A DNA stretch of 64,000 nt from Halobacillus sp. A1 (GCF_024189295.1 NZ_JAIZEN010000001.1:124001-188000), one strand, 5' to 3'; shown: positions 7,962 through 17,352, counted from the first letter of the stretch. Notes: generated by a model not told the origin, from the sequence alone. Translations and numbers: made by a program.

Positions 7962-9236
7962 TTAATAATTGACAGCTTCATCTTCCTGTTGTTTCTGCCT
8001 TGTTTTTCTCTCGATCTTCTTAATGTCTAATTTCATTAAAATTGAGACAATAAAGGCCAGGGTTATTAATCCGAGAAAAACGTAAAAGACGGCTGTGTAA
8101 CTATTTGTGCTTGCTCTGATTTGTGAAACTAGCATCGGACCGAATACGCCGCCTAAAGACCAGGTTGTTAAAAGATATCCATGAATGGAGCCAAGCTGTT
8201 TCGTTCCAAACAAGTCTCCGATAAAAGCAGGCAGGTTGGAAAATCCTCCACCGTAACAGCTGACAACTAGCAGGATAAGTACTTGGAATAGAATGACGTT
8301 CGTCGTTAAAGGAAGTGTAAAGAAGGCCACGATTTGAATGATGAAAAAGATAAGAAAAACATTGGGGCGGCCGATATAGTCAGATGCCGCTGCCCAGCCG
8401 AGTCTGCCTCCTCCATTAAAAACTCCCATAATACCTACCATCGTAGCTGCCGCTGCGGCTGATAAGCCGACTACTTCCTGAGCCATAGGCGATGCCACGG
8501 AAATCATCATAATCCCTGCAGTCGTGTTAATGAGCATCATGATCCAAAGCAGCCAAAACCGTTTCGTTTTTACCGCTTCTTTTGAAGTTAGCTGCTGCAA
8601 ATCCTTTTTGAAAACTTTTTTACCAGAGGCCATATTCTTTTTCATCGATGCTGGCATCCAGCCTTCTGGAGGGGGAGCAATGTAAGAAGCCCCTAAGGTG
8701 ATAAATACGAAATAAGCAGAGCCTAATATATAGAACGTATTGGATATGCCGACGGTGGCCATTAAATTGGCAGCTACAGGAGCGGTGATCAGAGCCCCTG
8801 TTCCAAAACCTAATACGGCTAATCCAGTGGCTAAACCTCTTCGATCTGGGAACCATTTGACAAGTGTCGAGACAGGGGAAATATAACCGATTCCAAGTCC
8901 GAGTCCGCTTGCCAGTCCGTATGTAAGCAGAAATAGCGTAAGGGAATCAACAGCAATCGCGACACCAGACCCTGCTTGTCCAAGTCCGAATAAAACAGCA
9001 GAAACGATCGCTGATTTTCTCGGTCCGCTTTTTTCAACGAATTTCCCGAATAAGGCGGCAGATGACCCGGCAAGCGCCATCATAATGGTAAATGCAATCG
9101 TTACTTCGGTCGGGGACCATCCCATTTGTTCACTTACGGGCGTAGTGTACACGCTGTATGCGTAAGCTCCCCCTATAGATAGATGAATAGCAATGGCTGA
9201 TAAAGCAATCAGCCATCTGTTTTTATTGGCTGTCAT
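7962..9236 (-). CDS. OFA family MFS transporter (oxalate/formate antiporter-like)
   Basis: Twelve-helix major facilitator of about 424 residues in the cytoplasmic membrane. It begins NRWLIALSAIAIHLSIGGAYAYSV, which is typical of the oxalate/formate antiporter (OFA) family, and has a cytosolic loop between the two six-helix halves. I start it at the ATG at 9236, which has AGGAGG nine bases upstream, rather than at the longer in-frame start 23 codons earlier. The substrate is probably a small mono- or dicarboxylate. A perfect cre box just upstream predicts catabolite control by CcpA. Confidence 0.88.
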   Translation of the reverse strand: MTANKNRWLIALSAIAIHLSIGGAYAYSVYTTPVSEQMGWSPTEVTIAFTIMMALAGSSAALFGKFVEKSGPRKSAIVSAVLFGLGQAGSGVAIAVDSLTLFLLTYGLASGLGLGIGYISPVSTLVKWFPDRRGLATGLAVLGFGTGALITAPVAANLMATVGISNTFYILGSAYFVFITLGASYIAPPPEGWMPASMKKNMASGKKVFKKDLQQLTSKEAVKTKRFWLLWIMMLINTTAGIMMISVASPMAQEVVGLSAAAAATMVGIMGVFNGGGRLGWAAASDYIGRPNVFLIFFIIQIVAFFTLPLTTNVILFQVLILLVVSCYGGGFSNLPAFIGDLFGTKQLGSIHGYLLTTWSLGGVFGPMLVSQIRASTNSYTAVFYVFLGLITLAFIVSILMKLDIKKIERKTRQKQQEDEAVNY

Positions 9237-9572
9237 GTTATTCCTCCTCTGTTCTATTATGTAAGCGGATACAAAAAGGATATAACTAATGACTAATAAA
9301 ATCAAATAATTTATAATAATTTAAACTTTCTGTAAAATTAGATGTAGAATGTAACATAGATGTATAGGCGGAGTAAAAGTTTTGGAAAAGATGCGAAGCC
9401 GAAAGAAAGTTGGATATATAATGAAAATGGATCCTTTCGCGGTATAGCTCTTGCCCGGAAGATAATTCGGTGATTAAGTTGTAATTTCAAAAAAAGATAT
9501 GGCGGATTTTTTGCAGGCTTATATAGTAAAGAGTCACTGAGCCTAGAAGACAAAACTTAAAACGCTATCGGG
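9237..9572. other. Intergenic region, divergent promoters
   Basis: Apart from the ribosome site and cre box of the MFS gene, this AT-rich stretch shows no credible gene or structured RNA. The open frame on the minus strand at 9338-9553 lacks a ribosome site and was not called. Confidence 0.5.
9259..9274 (-). promoter_or_regulatory. cre box (CcpA site)
   Basis: ATGTAAGCGGATACAA matches every position of the consensus WTGNAANCGNWWNCAW. It lies 23 bp upstream of the MFS start, a position suited to repression. Confidence 0.6.
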
Positions 9573-10118
9573 GTGTTTTTATTGGTAATAAAGTATAACG
9601 TGGGAGGATTATGTTTAATATTATTCTGCATAGGATTAGCTGTTTACTCTTTGTATTCTAATTTTAATAACGCATGGTTGATTGCACCTCCGAATTATAT
9701 TCTTTTTGCAGTTAGTATCACCGCTTTTGTTTTAGGAGTTAAAGGTTTTAAAGACAAAAGAAGCTGGCTTTCGAGATTAAGAAGCTGGTTGACTGTGGTT
9801 TTATCATTGTTGTTGGCTGCTGCCCTGTCTTTAACCTTGTTATTTGCATCGTTCTTTTCTTCGATGGGAGTGGATGAGCATATTAAAACAGTGAGCTCTC
9901 CTAATGAAAAGCACACCATTGATTTCTACCGGTGGGATGCAGGAGCAGCTGGCACCTTTGGAATAAGAGGGGAGTTAAGTGGACCACTTTGGTTCAAAAA
10001 AAGAATATATTATCAAAAACGCATAGAACACGCTAAGGTTAATTGGCAAAGTAATAATAAGGTTTCGATAAATAATCACATAATAGATGTGAATAAAGGG
10101 GAGACTTTAAGTTACTAA
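9573..10118 (+). CDS. DUF5412-like membrane protein
   Basis: 181 residues with three predicted membrane helices (about 5-28, 37-57, 70-95). A C-terminal extracytoplasmic domain follows, with a segment SPNEKHTIDFYRWDAGAAG that is typical of DUF5412 proteins in Bacillaceae. The function is unknown. The start is uncertain: GTG at 9573 or TTG at 9582, both with only a weak GGGG ribosome site. It appears alone in its unit. Confidence 0.65.
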   Translation: MFLLVIKYNVGGLCLILFCIGLAVYSLYSNFNNAWLIAPPNYILFAVSITAFVLGVKGFKDKRSWLSRLRSWLTVVLSLLLAAALSLTLLFASFFSSMGVDEHIKTVSSPNEKHTIDFYRWDAGAAGTFGIRGELSGPLWFKKRIYYQKRIEHAKVNWQSNNKVSINNHIIDVNKGETLSY

Positions 10119-10245
10119 AAGAGAGTACCTCATTTATGTCTATAGGCTTCCGTATGCGAAGACAATAATTTTCGAAAACGTGGATCATTTTTTTAAGGAT
10201 GATTTGCCTCAACTGATTCAAGATATTGAAACATCCCATAAATAA
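10111..10245 (+). pseudogene. Possible gene remnant without a start codon
   Basis: Directly after the DUF5412-like gene, in another frame, 44 codons read as plausible protein (for example FENVDHFFKDDLPQLIQDIE). They are bounded by stops and have no initiation codon. It may be the decayed 3' end of a lost gene; chance cannot be excluded. Confidence 0.25.
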
Positions 10246-10412
10246 ATGATCAGAAATGAAAGTCATAATAAGGATGATCGTGTGCGTCATTCTATTAAAG
10301 AATTACGTTTTATATGGGTTGAGTTAACAGAAGTATTTTGAAATAATTGGAACTAAGAACTGAGGAAGGGGAAGAGTGCTAAGACTTATTGATAAAGAGG
10401 TGACGGTTTTTT

Positions 10413-10598
10413 ATGAAGTATCAAATCACTACATTTATTTTGGTAGGCGGGTTGGTTGGAGCTTTGACAGATGGCGTGATGATTGGAGTCGGTGCATCAG
10501 CGCTTGTTTTTATAGCATACAAACTTGAAAAGTATTTGGAAGAAGAAAAAGGTTATCATAAGAGCGGATCTCATTATGAAACGGAAAGTGAGGATTGA
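10413..10598 (+). CDS. Small membrane protein
   Basis: 61 residues: one or two hydrophobic helices (about 6-34) with a glycine-rich pattern, then a charged cytosolic tail rich in Glu and Lys. A good ribosome site, AGAGGTGA, lies nine bases before the ATG. The stop codon overlaps the start of the next small membrane protein, so the two are likely translationally coupled. No family recognised. Confidence 0.6.
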   Translation: MKYQITTFILVGGLVGALTDGVMIGVGASALVFIAYKLEKYLEEEKGYHKSGSHYETESED

Positions 10599-10804
10599 TT
10601 GCGTTGCCTGATTTGTTAGAAAACATGTACGAAGTTTCGGTGTTACTGTTGCTCTTTTGTTCTTTCATCTTTTACATACATCTCAAAAAAATCAAACGGC
10701 AAAGGAAGCTTTCAACTTTCGAGTTTGGAATGCTCATCATGACACAGGCAGCCTATTTATTGTGGGCTGGAAGTACGATTCTTATGATTTTGGATAAAAG
10801 TTGA
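10595..10804 (+). CDS. Small membrane protein
   Basis: Up to 69 residues with two hydrophobic segments (about 13-30 and 47-65) separated by a basic KKIKRQRK stretch, giving a hairpin topology. Initiation is at TTG, either at 10595, overlapping the upstream stop, or at 10604, which is better spaced from GTGAGG. Coupled with the preceding small membrane gene. Function not recognised. Confidence 0.55.
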   Translation: MIALPDLLENMYEVSVLLLLFCSFIFYIHLKKIKRQRKLSTFEFGMLIMTQAAYLLWAGSTILMILDKS

Positions 10805-10926
10805 ATATTACGCCAGGAGGAGTTTAAGATCGGACAATTCTTATTTTTCTTCAGAACTTCATTATGAGTGGGTGTGAGAAGGGATGGACGAAATAGTTAG
10901 GGAGATGGAGGTAGAGTAACGCAATA

Positions 10927-10972
10927 AAGGCCTGTTCCCCGTGTTTTTAATACATGGGCGCAGGCCTTCTTA
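10927..10972. terminator. Long hairpin terminator between convergent units
   Basis: AAGGCCTG pairs with CAGGCCTT, and inner CCCGTG pairs with CATGGG. The T tract is weak on both strands, but the position between convergent genes supports termination. Confidence 0.6.
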
Positions 10973-11031
10973 AATAGCTATCAGATGGTATATTGTTCGA
11001 TAATCAGTTGCTTATCAATCTTATTTAATAG

Positions 11032-11934
11032 TTACTGGCTTAGGAAGATTTCTTGTAATGATGGTTCGTGGACATGTACAGCATATATATCGATGCCTTC
11101 CTTGCTTAAAGCATGCACAATCGTCGGTATTTCCTCTTCAGCCATGACATCCACCAATAGCATACTGTCCTTCCATTCTATAGAATAAGAAAATAACAAG
11201 TTTTTGATGTTTTCTTTTTGCTCTTTTCTTATGTGTGAGGATAGTTTTACTTGCATCCTTGATCTCGTTTGATACTTTTTCTTCAATTCCTTCATCGTGC
11301 CAGTTGATTGAATATGTCCTTCTTTCATAATTGCTATTCTCGTACAGATTCGTTCCACTTCATCAAGGTTGTGGGAGGTCATGAAAATCGTCTTTCCATT
11401 CTTTTGTAATTCAAGAATGAGTCGTTGAATATGAATGGCGGATTCGGCATCAACGCCAGATGTGGGTTCATCGAGAAAAAGAAGTTCAGGGTCGTGGATA
11501 AGAGCTTGAGCAATACCAAGTTTTTTCTTCATTCCAAATGAAAACTTGCCCACTTTTTTCTTTTCGTGTCCTATTAACCCCACAGCTCTTAATACTTCCT
11601 CGATTTTGGAGGTGGTAGCTGTTTTACCGGAAACTTTGCAGAAATACTTTAAATGATCTTTTGCGCTTAAGTGGTCATAAAAAGTTGAGTAATCAGGCAG
11701 TACGCCCACCCGATGCTTAATTTGATCAATATCGTTATTATTGTTCAACAGGAGCATCCTTCCTGAGGTAGGGAGGGTGATGCCGGTGAGCATATTGACA
11801 AAGGTTGTTTTTCCAGCACCATTTCTACCTAAAAAGCCGAAGATTTCTCCTTTCTCCACCTTTAAGGAAATGGAACTTACTACTTCGTTTCTAGAAAATG
11901 ACTTGGATAATTTCTCGGTTTCTATGACAGGCAT
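11032..11934 (-). CDS. ABC transporter ATP-binding protein
   Basis: 300-residue ATPase that powers the adjacent six-helix permease. The Walker A motif GRNGAGKTT is at 36-44, the signature SFGMKKK at 131-137, and Walker B LLFLDEPTSG at about 150-159. A C-terminal extension follows, as in exporters of the CcmA/lantibiotic-immunity type. Its ATG overlaps the permease stop (TGATG), so the two are translationally coupled. It is the last gene of a four-gene operon with DUF2975 and XRE genes. The substrate is unknown; export or membrane-stress relief is more likely than uptake because no binding protein is present. Confidence 0.9.
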   Translation of the reverse strand: MPVIETEKLSKSFSRNEVVSSISLKVEKGEIFGFLGRNGAGKTTFVNMLTGITLPTSGRMLLLNNNNDIDQIKHRVGVLPDYSTFYDHLSAKDHLKYFCKVSGKTATTSKIEEVLRAVGLIGHEKKKVGKFSFGMKKKLGIAQALIHDPELLFLDEPTSGVDAESAIHIQRLILELQKNGKTIFMTSHNLDEVERICTRIAIMKEGHIQSTGTMKELKKKYQTRSRMQVKLSSHIRKEQKENIKNLLFSYSIEWKDSMLLVDVMAEEEIPTIVHALSKEGIDIYAVHVHEPSLQEIFLSQ

Positions 11935-12617
11935 CAGAAATCTCTCCTTTTAAATAAGTAGAGGGATAGGGCGATAAATAAAGCAGCAAATAGTAAAGGC
12001 ACTCCTTGGAGTGGAAATGCCAAATCCGTATAGTAATAAGGGGTGACGTATTTGAGCCACATGACATACCAGCGTTCAGAAAAGTAGGCCCACAGCGACA
12101 GTCCCGGAATCGCCAGGGCGAGAATCAAGCCGATGAACATGGACTGGTTGGATTTTGGAACTGTGTTGGATAATAGGAAAGCCGCACTAATGGAATAGAG
12201 GAGAAAAATCATAATCTCTATGTAATTCGTTAAGTGAATCATTCTGGAGGTAAGCGTTATAAACGCGAAACAGGTTCCTATGATAATCAGCCAGAAGAGG
12301 ACGGTTCCCATAAACTTACCAAGCAAAATTCTATCCCTGGATGTTTTAGTAACTAAGAACCGAATGGTTTTCGACTCAATTTCTTTATTCATAACACTAT
12401 GAGAGAGAGCAAACACGAACAGGATGCCGAATAGTGTAATGGTCAGAGTAAGCCCTGATGTGTACATCTCTTTCTGTGTCACCCCTTCAATCTCATCCGG
12501 AAAGGCTGCTCCCAGTCTTGTTGAAACCATCGCCATTCCCAGTAGGATACTAATAATTAACACAGGTTTGAATCCTTTGAACAAATCTTTGCACTCTCTA
12601 AAACAGATGGCCCACAT
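11934..12617 (-). CDS. ABC-2 type transporter permease
   Basis: 227 residues with six predicted transmembrane helices and an N-terminal amphipathic segment, the architecture of ABC-2 exporters. It is the membrane partner of the coupled ATPase downstream. The start ATG has GGGAGG a suitable distance upstream. It sits 12 bp after the XRE regulator gene, so it should share that transcript. No specific substrate can be inferred. Confidence 0.85.
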   Translation of the reverse strand: MWAICFRECKDLFKGFKPVLIISILLGMAMVSTRLGAAFPDEIEGVTQKEMYTSGLTLTITLFGILFVFALSHSVMNKEIESKTIRFLVTKTSRDRILLGKFMGTVLFWLIIIGTCFAFITLTSRMIHLTNYIEIMIFLLYSISAAFLLSNTVPKSNQSMFIGLILALAIPGLSLWAYFSERWYVMWLKYVTPYYYTDLAFPLQGVPLLFAALFIALSLYLFKRRDF

Positions 12618-12629
12618 ACTTTTTCCTCC

Positions 12630-12842
12630 CTATTTTTCTTCTTCCTCCACATATTCAAGTAAATCACCAGGTTGACATTCCAATGCTCTACACAAAGCAT
12701 CTAGTGTAGAAAAACGCACGGCTTTTCCTTTTTCATTTTTCAAAATCGATAAGTTGGCAGGTGTGATTCCCACGATCTCGGATAGTTTGTTTAATGACAT
12801 TTTCCGTTGTGCCATCATTACGTCTAGTTTGATTCGTATCAT
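12630..12842 (-). CDS. XRE-family transcriptional regulator, YozG-like
   Basis: 70-residue single-domain Cro/CI-type DNA-binding protein. The helix-turn-helix covers about residues 15-40 (LNKLSEIVGITPANLSIL) and the ending DLLEYVEEEEK is typical of the YozG group. These regulators usually lie beside a DUF2975 membrane protein, as here, 11 bp downstream of it. It probably controls its own operon, possibly through the large inverted repeat upstream of the DUF2975 gene. Confidence 0.85.
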   Translation of the reverse strand: MIRIKLDVMMAQRKMSLNKLSEIVGITPANLSILKNEKGKAVRFSTLDALCRALECQPGDLLEYVEEEEK

Positions 12843-12853
12843 AGTTAACCGCC

Positions 12854-13426
12854 TTATATTGTTTTCTTGTTTTCTTCTACTGCTCCAACTGCTGTTCTTA
12901 AAGCTAAAGCGATGATGATCATAATAATTCCACTAAGGAGAGTGTCTATGTAATATAGGCTGGAAAAACTGATGGTCGCGTTGGTCACTTCTAATCTCGC
13001 CACTGCTTCCACAGTCATTAGTTCATCAGTGTATGCGTACGCCGTACCCAGAATGATAAAGGTAAGACCTAGTCTTAAGATGACAGAGACGTTTTGCTCA
13101 ACGAACAGTCCATGTTTATAAATGTTTTTCAGGAACCTATACAGCAGCCATAAGAAAAGATTCGCAAAAAGAAAGGTAGCTACTACATTTAAGAAAGATA
13201 ACCTTATAAAAGACGGATCATCATAAAGTCTGGGCTGTTCGTTAAAGTGGAGAGTTAAATACGAATAGATGGGCTCAAAAGGCCCAACTGATTTGGTGAA
13301 TGCACTATCTGGAAACCATAAGTAACCGATGTGAAAGGCTATTGAAAGAAGCCCGGCTAGTGCTACAACATAAAAAAGTATGATGCAAAAAATTGAAGCA
13401 ATTTTGTAGAAGGCATTTAATTTCAT
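12854..13426 (-). CDS. DUF2975 membrane protein, YoaS-like
   Basis: 190 residues with four predicted transmembrane helices. Family DUF2975 (B. subtilis YoaS) is typically encoded next to a small XRE regulator, and the same pairing is seen here. It is the first gene of the unit DUF2975 - XRE - ABC permease - ABC ATPase, with AAGGAG before the ATG. A role in sensing the membrane state for the regulator is a reasonable guess but unproven. Confidence 0.82.
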   Translation of the reverse strand: MKLNAFYKIASIFCIILFYVVALAGLLSIAFHIGYLWFPDSAFTKSVGPFEPIYSYLTLHFNEQPRLYDDPSFIRLSFLNVVATFLFANLFLWLLYRFLKNIYKHGLFVEQNVSVILRLGLTFIILGTAYAYTDELMTVEAVARLEVTNATISFSSLYYIDTLLSGIIMIIIALALRTAVGAVEENKKTI

Positions 13427-13498
13427 ATCCAGTTGATCTCCTTATGTAAGAATATGTATCTTATTGATGGTACTAAGTATACAGTGTATATCACTACT

Positions 13499-13541
13499 AT
13501 TCAATAATAATTTATTGATAAACAATAAATTATTATTGAAT
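13499..13541. promoter_or_regulatory. 19-bp perfect inverted repeat in divergent intergenic region
   Basis: Arms at 13499-13517 and 13523-13541 are perfectly complementary, AT-rich, and separated by five bases. They lie between the divergent DUF2975 operon and ydbS-like gene, about 70 bp from each. This could be an operator for the XRE regulator or a cruciform. Confidence 0.6.
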
Positions 13542-13608
13542 TTAATAGTTTTATCAGTTAAGTTATTCAGTGTAAAGAAATGTAAAAAATAGAAAGTGGG
13601 AGATTAAA

Positions 13609-14097
13609 ATGAACGGTCCAATTCTCAGAAAACGACTTTCGAATCAAGCTGTAAAAGTATGGATAGTTACCGAAATTACTGCAACAATCTTTGTTTTATT
13701 AGTTGTTGGAGTTGTGCTGTGGGCTTCTTTACATTTAGATTGGCCGCTTTGGATAAGATGGAGTTTTTTCTTTTTTGCGGTTTTTCCTATTTTCTTGCTT
13801 CCATGGTCAATGTACAGGCCGTTTCTTTTGTATAGGAATTGGCGTTACGATGTGTCAGTGGAGTTTTTACGCTTGAAACGTGGAGCCTTGAAAGAAGTAC
13901 ATGATTTGATACCTATGAGTAAGGTTCAGCATGTGCGAATGGAGCAGGGCCCATTGCTGAAAAAATATGGACTTTGTACCATCAAGGTTCAAACCATCAG
14001 CTCATCGCACGAAATTCCCATGTTACCAAAAGATATCGCGGTTCAATTAAAAGAACGAATAGCTTTTCATGCAAGAATCGTGGAAGAGAGTGAATGA
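13609..14097 (+). CDS. ydbS: PH domain-containing membrane protein, YdbS-like
   Basis: 162 residues: two transmembrane helices (about 20-42 and 50-70) followed by a bacterial PH-like domain (bPH2) with the characteristic FLRLKRGALKEVHDLIPMSKVQHV segment. The ATG has a GGGAG ribosome site. The stop overlaps the start of the larger ydbT-like gene. In B. subtilis, ydbS and ydbT form such a pair and have been linked to resistance to membrane-active peptides; the exact molecular role is unclear. Confidence 0.8.
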   Translation: MNGPILRKRLSNQAVKVWIVTEITATIFVLLVVGVVLWASLHLDWPLWIRWSFFFFAVFPIFLLPWSMYRPFLLYRNWRYDVSVEFLRLKRGALKEVHDLIPMSKVQHVRMEQGPLLKKYGLCTIKVQTISSSHEIPMLPKDIAVQLKERIAFHARIVEESE

Positions 14098-14101
14098 TGT
14101 G

Positions 14102-15547
14102 ATGAAAAGACAGAACCCGCTGGTACTTCTTTTTGAGTTTCTAAAGCTAATGAAAAGTGGAGTGTTTTTTATCTTCCTGTTATTCATCCTTCGTGGGGGA
14201 GATGATTCTGCTTTCTTTGAATATGGAAGATATGTGTTTGTGACAGCTTTTTCTTTGAGTATGTTGATGACGTTAATGCAGTGGGTCACGCATAAATATA
14301 GCTTGGAGGAAGGTGCTTTGGAGTGGCAGAAGGGAGTATTTGCAAAGAAAAATGAAACACTTTATTCCAGAAGCATTAAGCACGTCAATCGTCATACATC
14401 TTTCTTACATACATGTTTTGGTGTGACATCTATTGAACTGGCAACAGAATTGGATAGTGAAGAAGATATTATCTTCCGTGTTCTCACCTTAGAGGAAGCT
14501 GATCGTATTGAATCTTTTGTAAAAAGTAATGAGTTTATTAATTCCAATAAAATAAAGGAGAGCATTTATAAAACAGGTGTAGAGTCAGAGCTGATGGTAA
14601 ACTTTAGGGCGGGTATTAAAGATATACTCAAAGCTTCTTTTGTTTCTTTTAGTTTTTTACTGTTCATCCCTTTTACTTTATCAATTATATCCAAATTGAA
14701 TGACTGGGATAGACAAGTACTCGATTACTTATTAAACCACGAATTCTCATGGGGACAGTTGATCCTCTTTGCTTTAGTTGTTCTAATAGGCAGCACTGTT
14801 TTGGGTATTGTTAAAACTTATAGTAAATATGGAAATTACGAAATTACAACTGATCAGTTCTATATCTATATATCTAATGGGGTAAGTCATAAATCTTCTT
14901 TATCTATCCCCAAGTTTAAAGTGCAGGGAATTGAAGTTACCCAATCCATATCAAAAAGAATAACACGTACAGCTAAAGTTAATTTGATGGTTACTGGAGC
15001 GTCGCCTTCTGAAGTTGAATCATATCAATTATTTCCATTCTTACCTCTCAATAGAATCCATACGCTGATACCAGAGCTGTTACCCCAATATAGAATAGCT
15101 TGGCCTCAAACCCGTTTACCTAAGAGGGGAGGGTTATCCCGTATAGTACACCCGCTTTGGTTAGGAGGAGTATTTACAGTTGGTTTATTTTTATGGGAGC
15201 CTGTACCTTATGGAATTATGCAGCCGTGGTGGGTGTATTCTATGTTGTTCTTTTTTGTAGTTGTATTAGCCAAATGGATAAGTTTTTGGAGAACGCGTTA
15301 TAGTTTTGATACTGAAATTCTACAACTTAGAACAGGCATCTTGCACAATTACACAGTTATGATGGAAAGTGGAAAGATCACAGAAATGCAAATGACCCGG
15401 AATTTACTTCAAAAATATCTTCGGTTAGGTACCATTCAATCTAAAAATCGTTCAATGAAGCCAAAAGTACTCAAGGATTTGACAATAGAAGAAAGTAGGA
15501 AAATTTATCACTGGTATGAGCGCCATCATGTATACTCAGACAATTGA
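14102..15547 (+). CDS. ydbT: PH domain-containing membrane protein, YdbT-like
   Basis: About 481 residues with four or more pairs of hydrophobic helices, each followed by bPH2-type domains (tandem arrangement typical of YdbT). The start is set at ATG 14102, just past the ydbS stop; GTG 14099 is equally possible, and a longer start at 14069 would overlap ydbS by 29 bp without a ribosome site. Co-transcribed with ydbS; the two products probably form a membrane complex. Confidence 0.8.
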   Translation: MKRQNPLVLLFEFLKLMKSGVFFIFLLFILRGGDDSAFFEYGRYVFVTAFSLSMLMTLMQWVTHKYSLEEGALEWQKGVFAKKNETLYSRSIKHVNRHTSFLHTCFGVTSIELATELDSEEDIIFRVLTLEEADRIESFVKSNEFINSNKIKESIYKTGVESELMVNFRAGIKDILKASFVSFSFLLFIPFTLSIISKLNDWDRQVLDYLLNHEFSWGQLILFALVVLIGSTVLGIVKTYSKYGNYEITTDQFYIYISNGVSHKSSLSIPKFKVQGIEVTQSISKRITRTAKVNLMVTGASPSEVESYQLFPFLPLNRIHTLIPELLPQYRIAWPQTRLPKRGGLSRIVHPLWLGGVFTVGLFLWEPVPYGIMQPWWVYSMLFFFVVVLAKWISFWRTRYSFDTEILQLRTGILHNYTVMMESGKITEMQMTRNLLQKYLRLGTIQSKNRSMKPKVLKDLTIEESRKIYHWYERHHVYSDN

Positions 15548-15743
15548 GTACTCTTGGAGTACGCACTTACTAGCATCTCCGTTACTTAAAAGAGTGTACT
15601 TTTCATTCCATTATATTAGATTCAAAATTGAAAATGTCGGGTAATGAAAGAATAGTGGTTCTTAAAAAAGGATTGTAAGGTAAGCCTTCGCTTACTGCCT
15701 AAAATAGATTCATCTACTGACATTCGATTAGGAGGAAGTATAT

Positions 15744-16730
15744 ATGAAAAGTATGACGCAAGGTAAACTAGGGTTTGGTACAGCTCCTTTAGGTAATATG
15801 TACCGTGATATACCAGAAGATGAAGCGTTAGCCACTGTTGATGCCGCATGGGAGCATGGCATCCGTTACTTCGATACGGCTCCCTTTTATGGCGCTGGTC
15901 TGGCTGAAATTCGTCTTGGAAAAGCGCTGTCGAAGTATAACCGAGACGATTATGTTCTGAGCAGTAAAGTAGGCCGTGTGATTGAAGATGAATTAGAAGA
16001 ACCTGCAGAGGGACTATTTGAGCATGGGCGTAAGAACAAGGTGCTTAATGATTACAGCGCGGACGGAACCTTGCGCTCGATCGAGCAAAGCTTGAAACGT
16101 TTGAATACGGACCACCTGGATTTTGTTTACGTTCATGATATTGCTCAAGACTTCCATGGCGATGAATGGCTTGCTCAGTTTGAAACAGCACGAACGGGAG
16201 CGTTCCGTGAGCTGACCCGCTTACGAGAAGAGGGAGTTATTAAATCATGGGGTCTAGGAGTAAACCGTACAGAACCTATTGAACTGACTCTAGACCTCGA
16301 AGAAGCCAAGCCGGATATATGTTTGATGGCTAATCGCTATACGCTGCTCGACCACGAAAAAGCGTTACAGCGAGTTTTGCCGGCAGCTTTAGAACAAAAC
16401 GTAGAAATTGTTGCTGGCGGCCCATACAACTCTGGTGCACTTGTTGGCGGGAGCCATTTTGAGTATCAGGAAGCATCTCCGGAAGTCATTTCACAAGTGA
16501 AGAAGATCAAGAGCATCGCTGAGCGTAACGGAATTAGTGTGAAGGCGGCAGCACTCCAGTTTACACTCTCACACCCTGCTATCGCTGCGGTCATTCCTGG
16601 TGCCAGCCGCCCGGAGCGAATCAAAGAGGATCAAGATGCCCTGGATACTCATATCCCTGCTTCATTCTGGCAGGAAATGCGGGAACAAGGATTAGTAGCT
16701 CCGAATGCTCCGCTGCCAAACGGAAATTGA
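15744..16730 (+). CDS. Aldo/keto reductase (D-threo-aldose 1-dehydrogenase-like)
   Basis: 328-residue (beta/alpha)8-barrel NAD(P)H oxidoreductase. The catalytic tetrad is visible: Asp44, Tyr49 (FDTAPFYG), Lys75 (SSKVGR) and His131 (YVHDI). The order of motifs and the insertion around 80-105 match the L-fucose/D-threo-aldose 1-dehydrogenase subgroup that oxidises sugars. The ATG follows AGGAGG by eight bases. Monocistronic with a strong terminator. Confidence 0.88.
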   Translation: MKSMTQGKLGFGTAPLGNMYRDIPEDEALATVDAAWEHGIRYFDTAPFYGAGLAEIRLGKALSKYNRDDYVLSSKVGRVIEDELEEPAEGLFEHGRKNKVLNDYSADGTLRSIEQSLKRLNTDHLDFVYVHDIAQDFHGDEWLAQFETARTGAFRELTRLREEGVIKSWGLGVNRTEPIELTLDLEEAKPDICLMANRYTLLDHEKALQRVLPAALEQNVEIVAGGPYNSGALVGGSHFEYQEASPEVISQVKKIKSIAERNGISVKAAALQFTLSHPAIAAVIPGASRPERIKEDQDALDTHIPASFWQEMREQGLVAPNAPLPNGN

Positions 16731-16752
16731 TAAGCGATAACACTTTCTAGTA

Positions 16753-16795
16753 AAAAAACAGGTAACAGCTATCGATGCTGTTACCTGTTTTTTAT
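16753..16795. terminator. Terminator of aldo/keto reductase gene
   Basis: ACAGGTAACAGC pairs with GCTGTTACCTGT, with an A run before and T run after. Confidence 0.9.
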
Positions 16796-17097
16796 TGGAC
16801 ATTTCGATATGAAAGCGGGTTGTTTACGATTAGCAAAAAAAGACAACAAGTTTACGACCGCTTAATAAAAATTATAAAAAAAGCCCATATACTACAAATT
16901 ACTCTCTTCATTTCCCGGGAAATATTTATTCCGATGTATTTAGACAAATTCAACGATGTAGTAAGCTGAAACTAGTATTGAAAATAATTAAGATAAAGTC
17001 ACCCTTGTTGAGGTAGATTGAGGATCTCTGGTTCGATTCTCTGCACTTTGGTAAACATTACCTGTTTTTATGCTACCCTAGAAAAAGGAGGGGTTTC

Positions 17098-17258
17098 ATG
17101 ACTCATCATTACGTCATTTTGGCTGCCTGGATGAAATGTTTTCGTTCCTTGAAGAAAAAAGGCGTGCTGAAAAGGAGTGCACGGATAATATTAAAAGTAT
17201 GGATAAGGTGTTCAGCGCTATGGAAAGCGCTAGGACTGGAGTTAAAGTTCTGCTTTGA
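17098..17258 (+). pseudogene. Small gene with probable single-base frameshift
   Basis: A strong ribosome site AAAAAGGAGGGG precedes ATG 17098. The frame from that ATG soon becomes Cys/Trp-rich and unlike protein. The neighbouring frame from about 17110 reads a convincing charged helix (DEMFSFLEEKRRAEKECTDN and onward to TGA at 17256). Loss of one base between 17100 and 17115 would explain this and give a protein of about 53 residues. A short functional ORF at 17136-17258 is the alternative. Confidence 0.4.
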
Positions 17259-17352
17259 CCTTCTACTGACTTGTGATGCTTTTCACTTTGAGTACATGAC
17301 TATTGAAGGATATAATGTACATAATAGTAACAGTTTAAAGTGAGGTGTACTT

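Noticed and set aside
16775-16969. 64-codon open frame after the aldo/keto reductase
   Set aside because: Begins inside the terminator hairpin and has no ribosome site or protein-like pattern.
17010-17050. tRNA-like T-arm (GGTTCGATTC)
   Set aside because: The flanking bases do not form the T stem and no acceptor, D or anticodon arms could be found.
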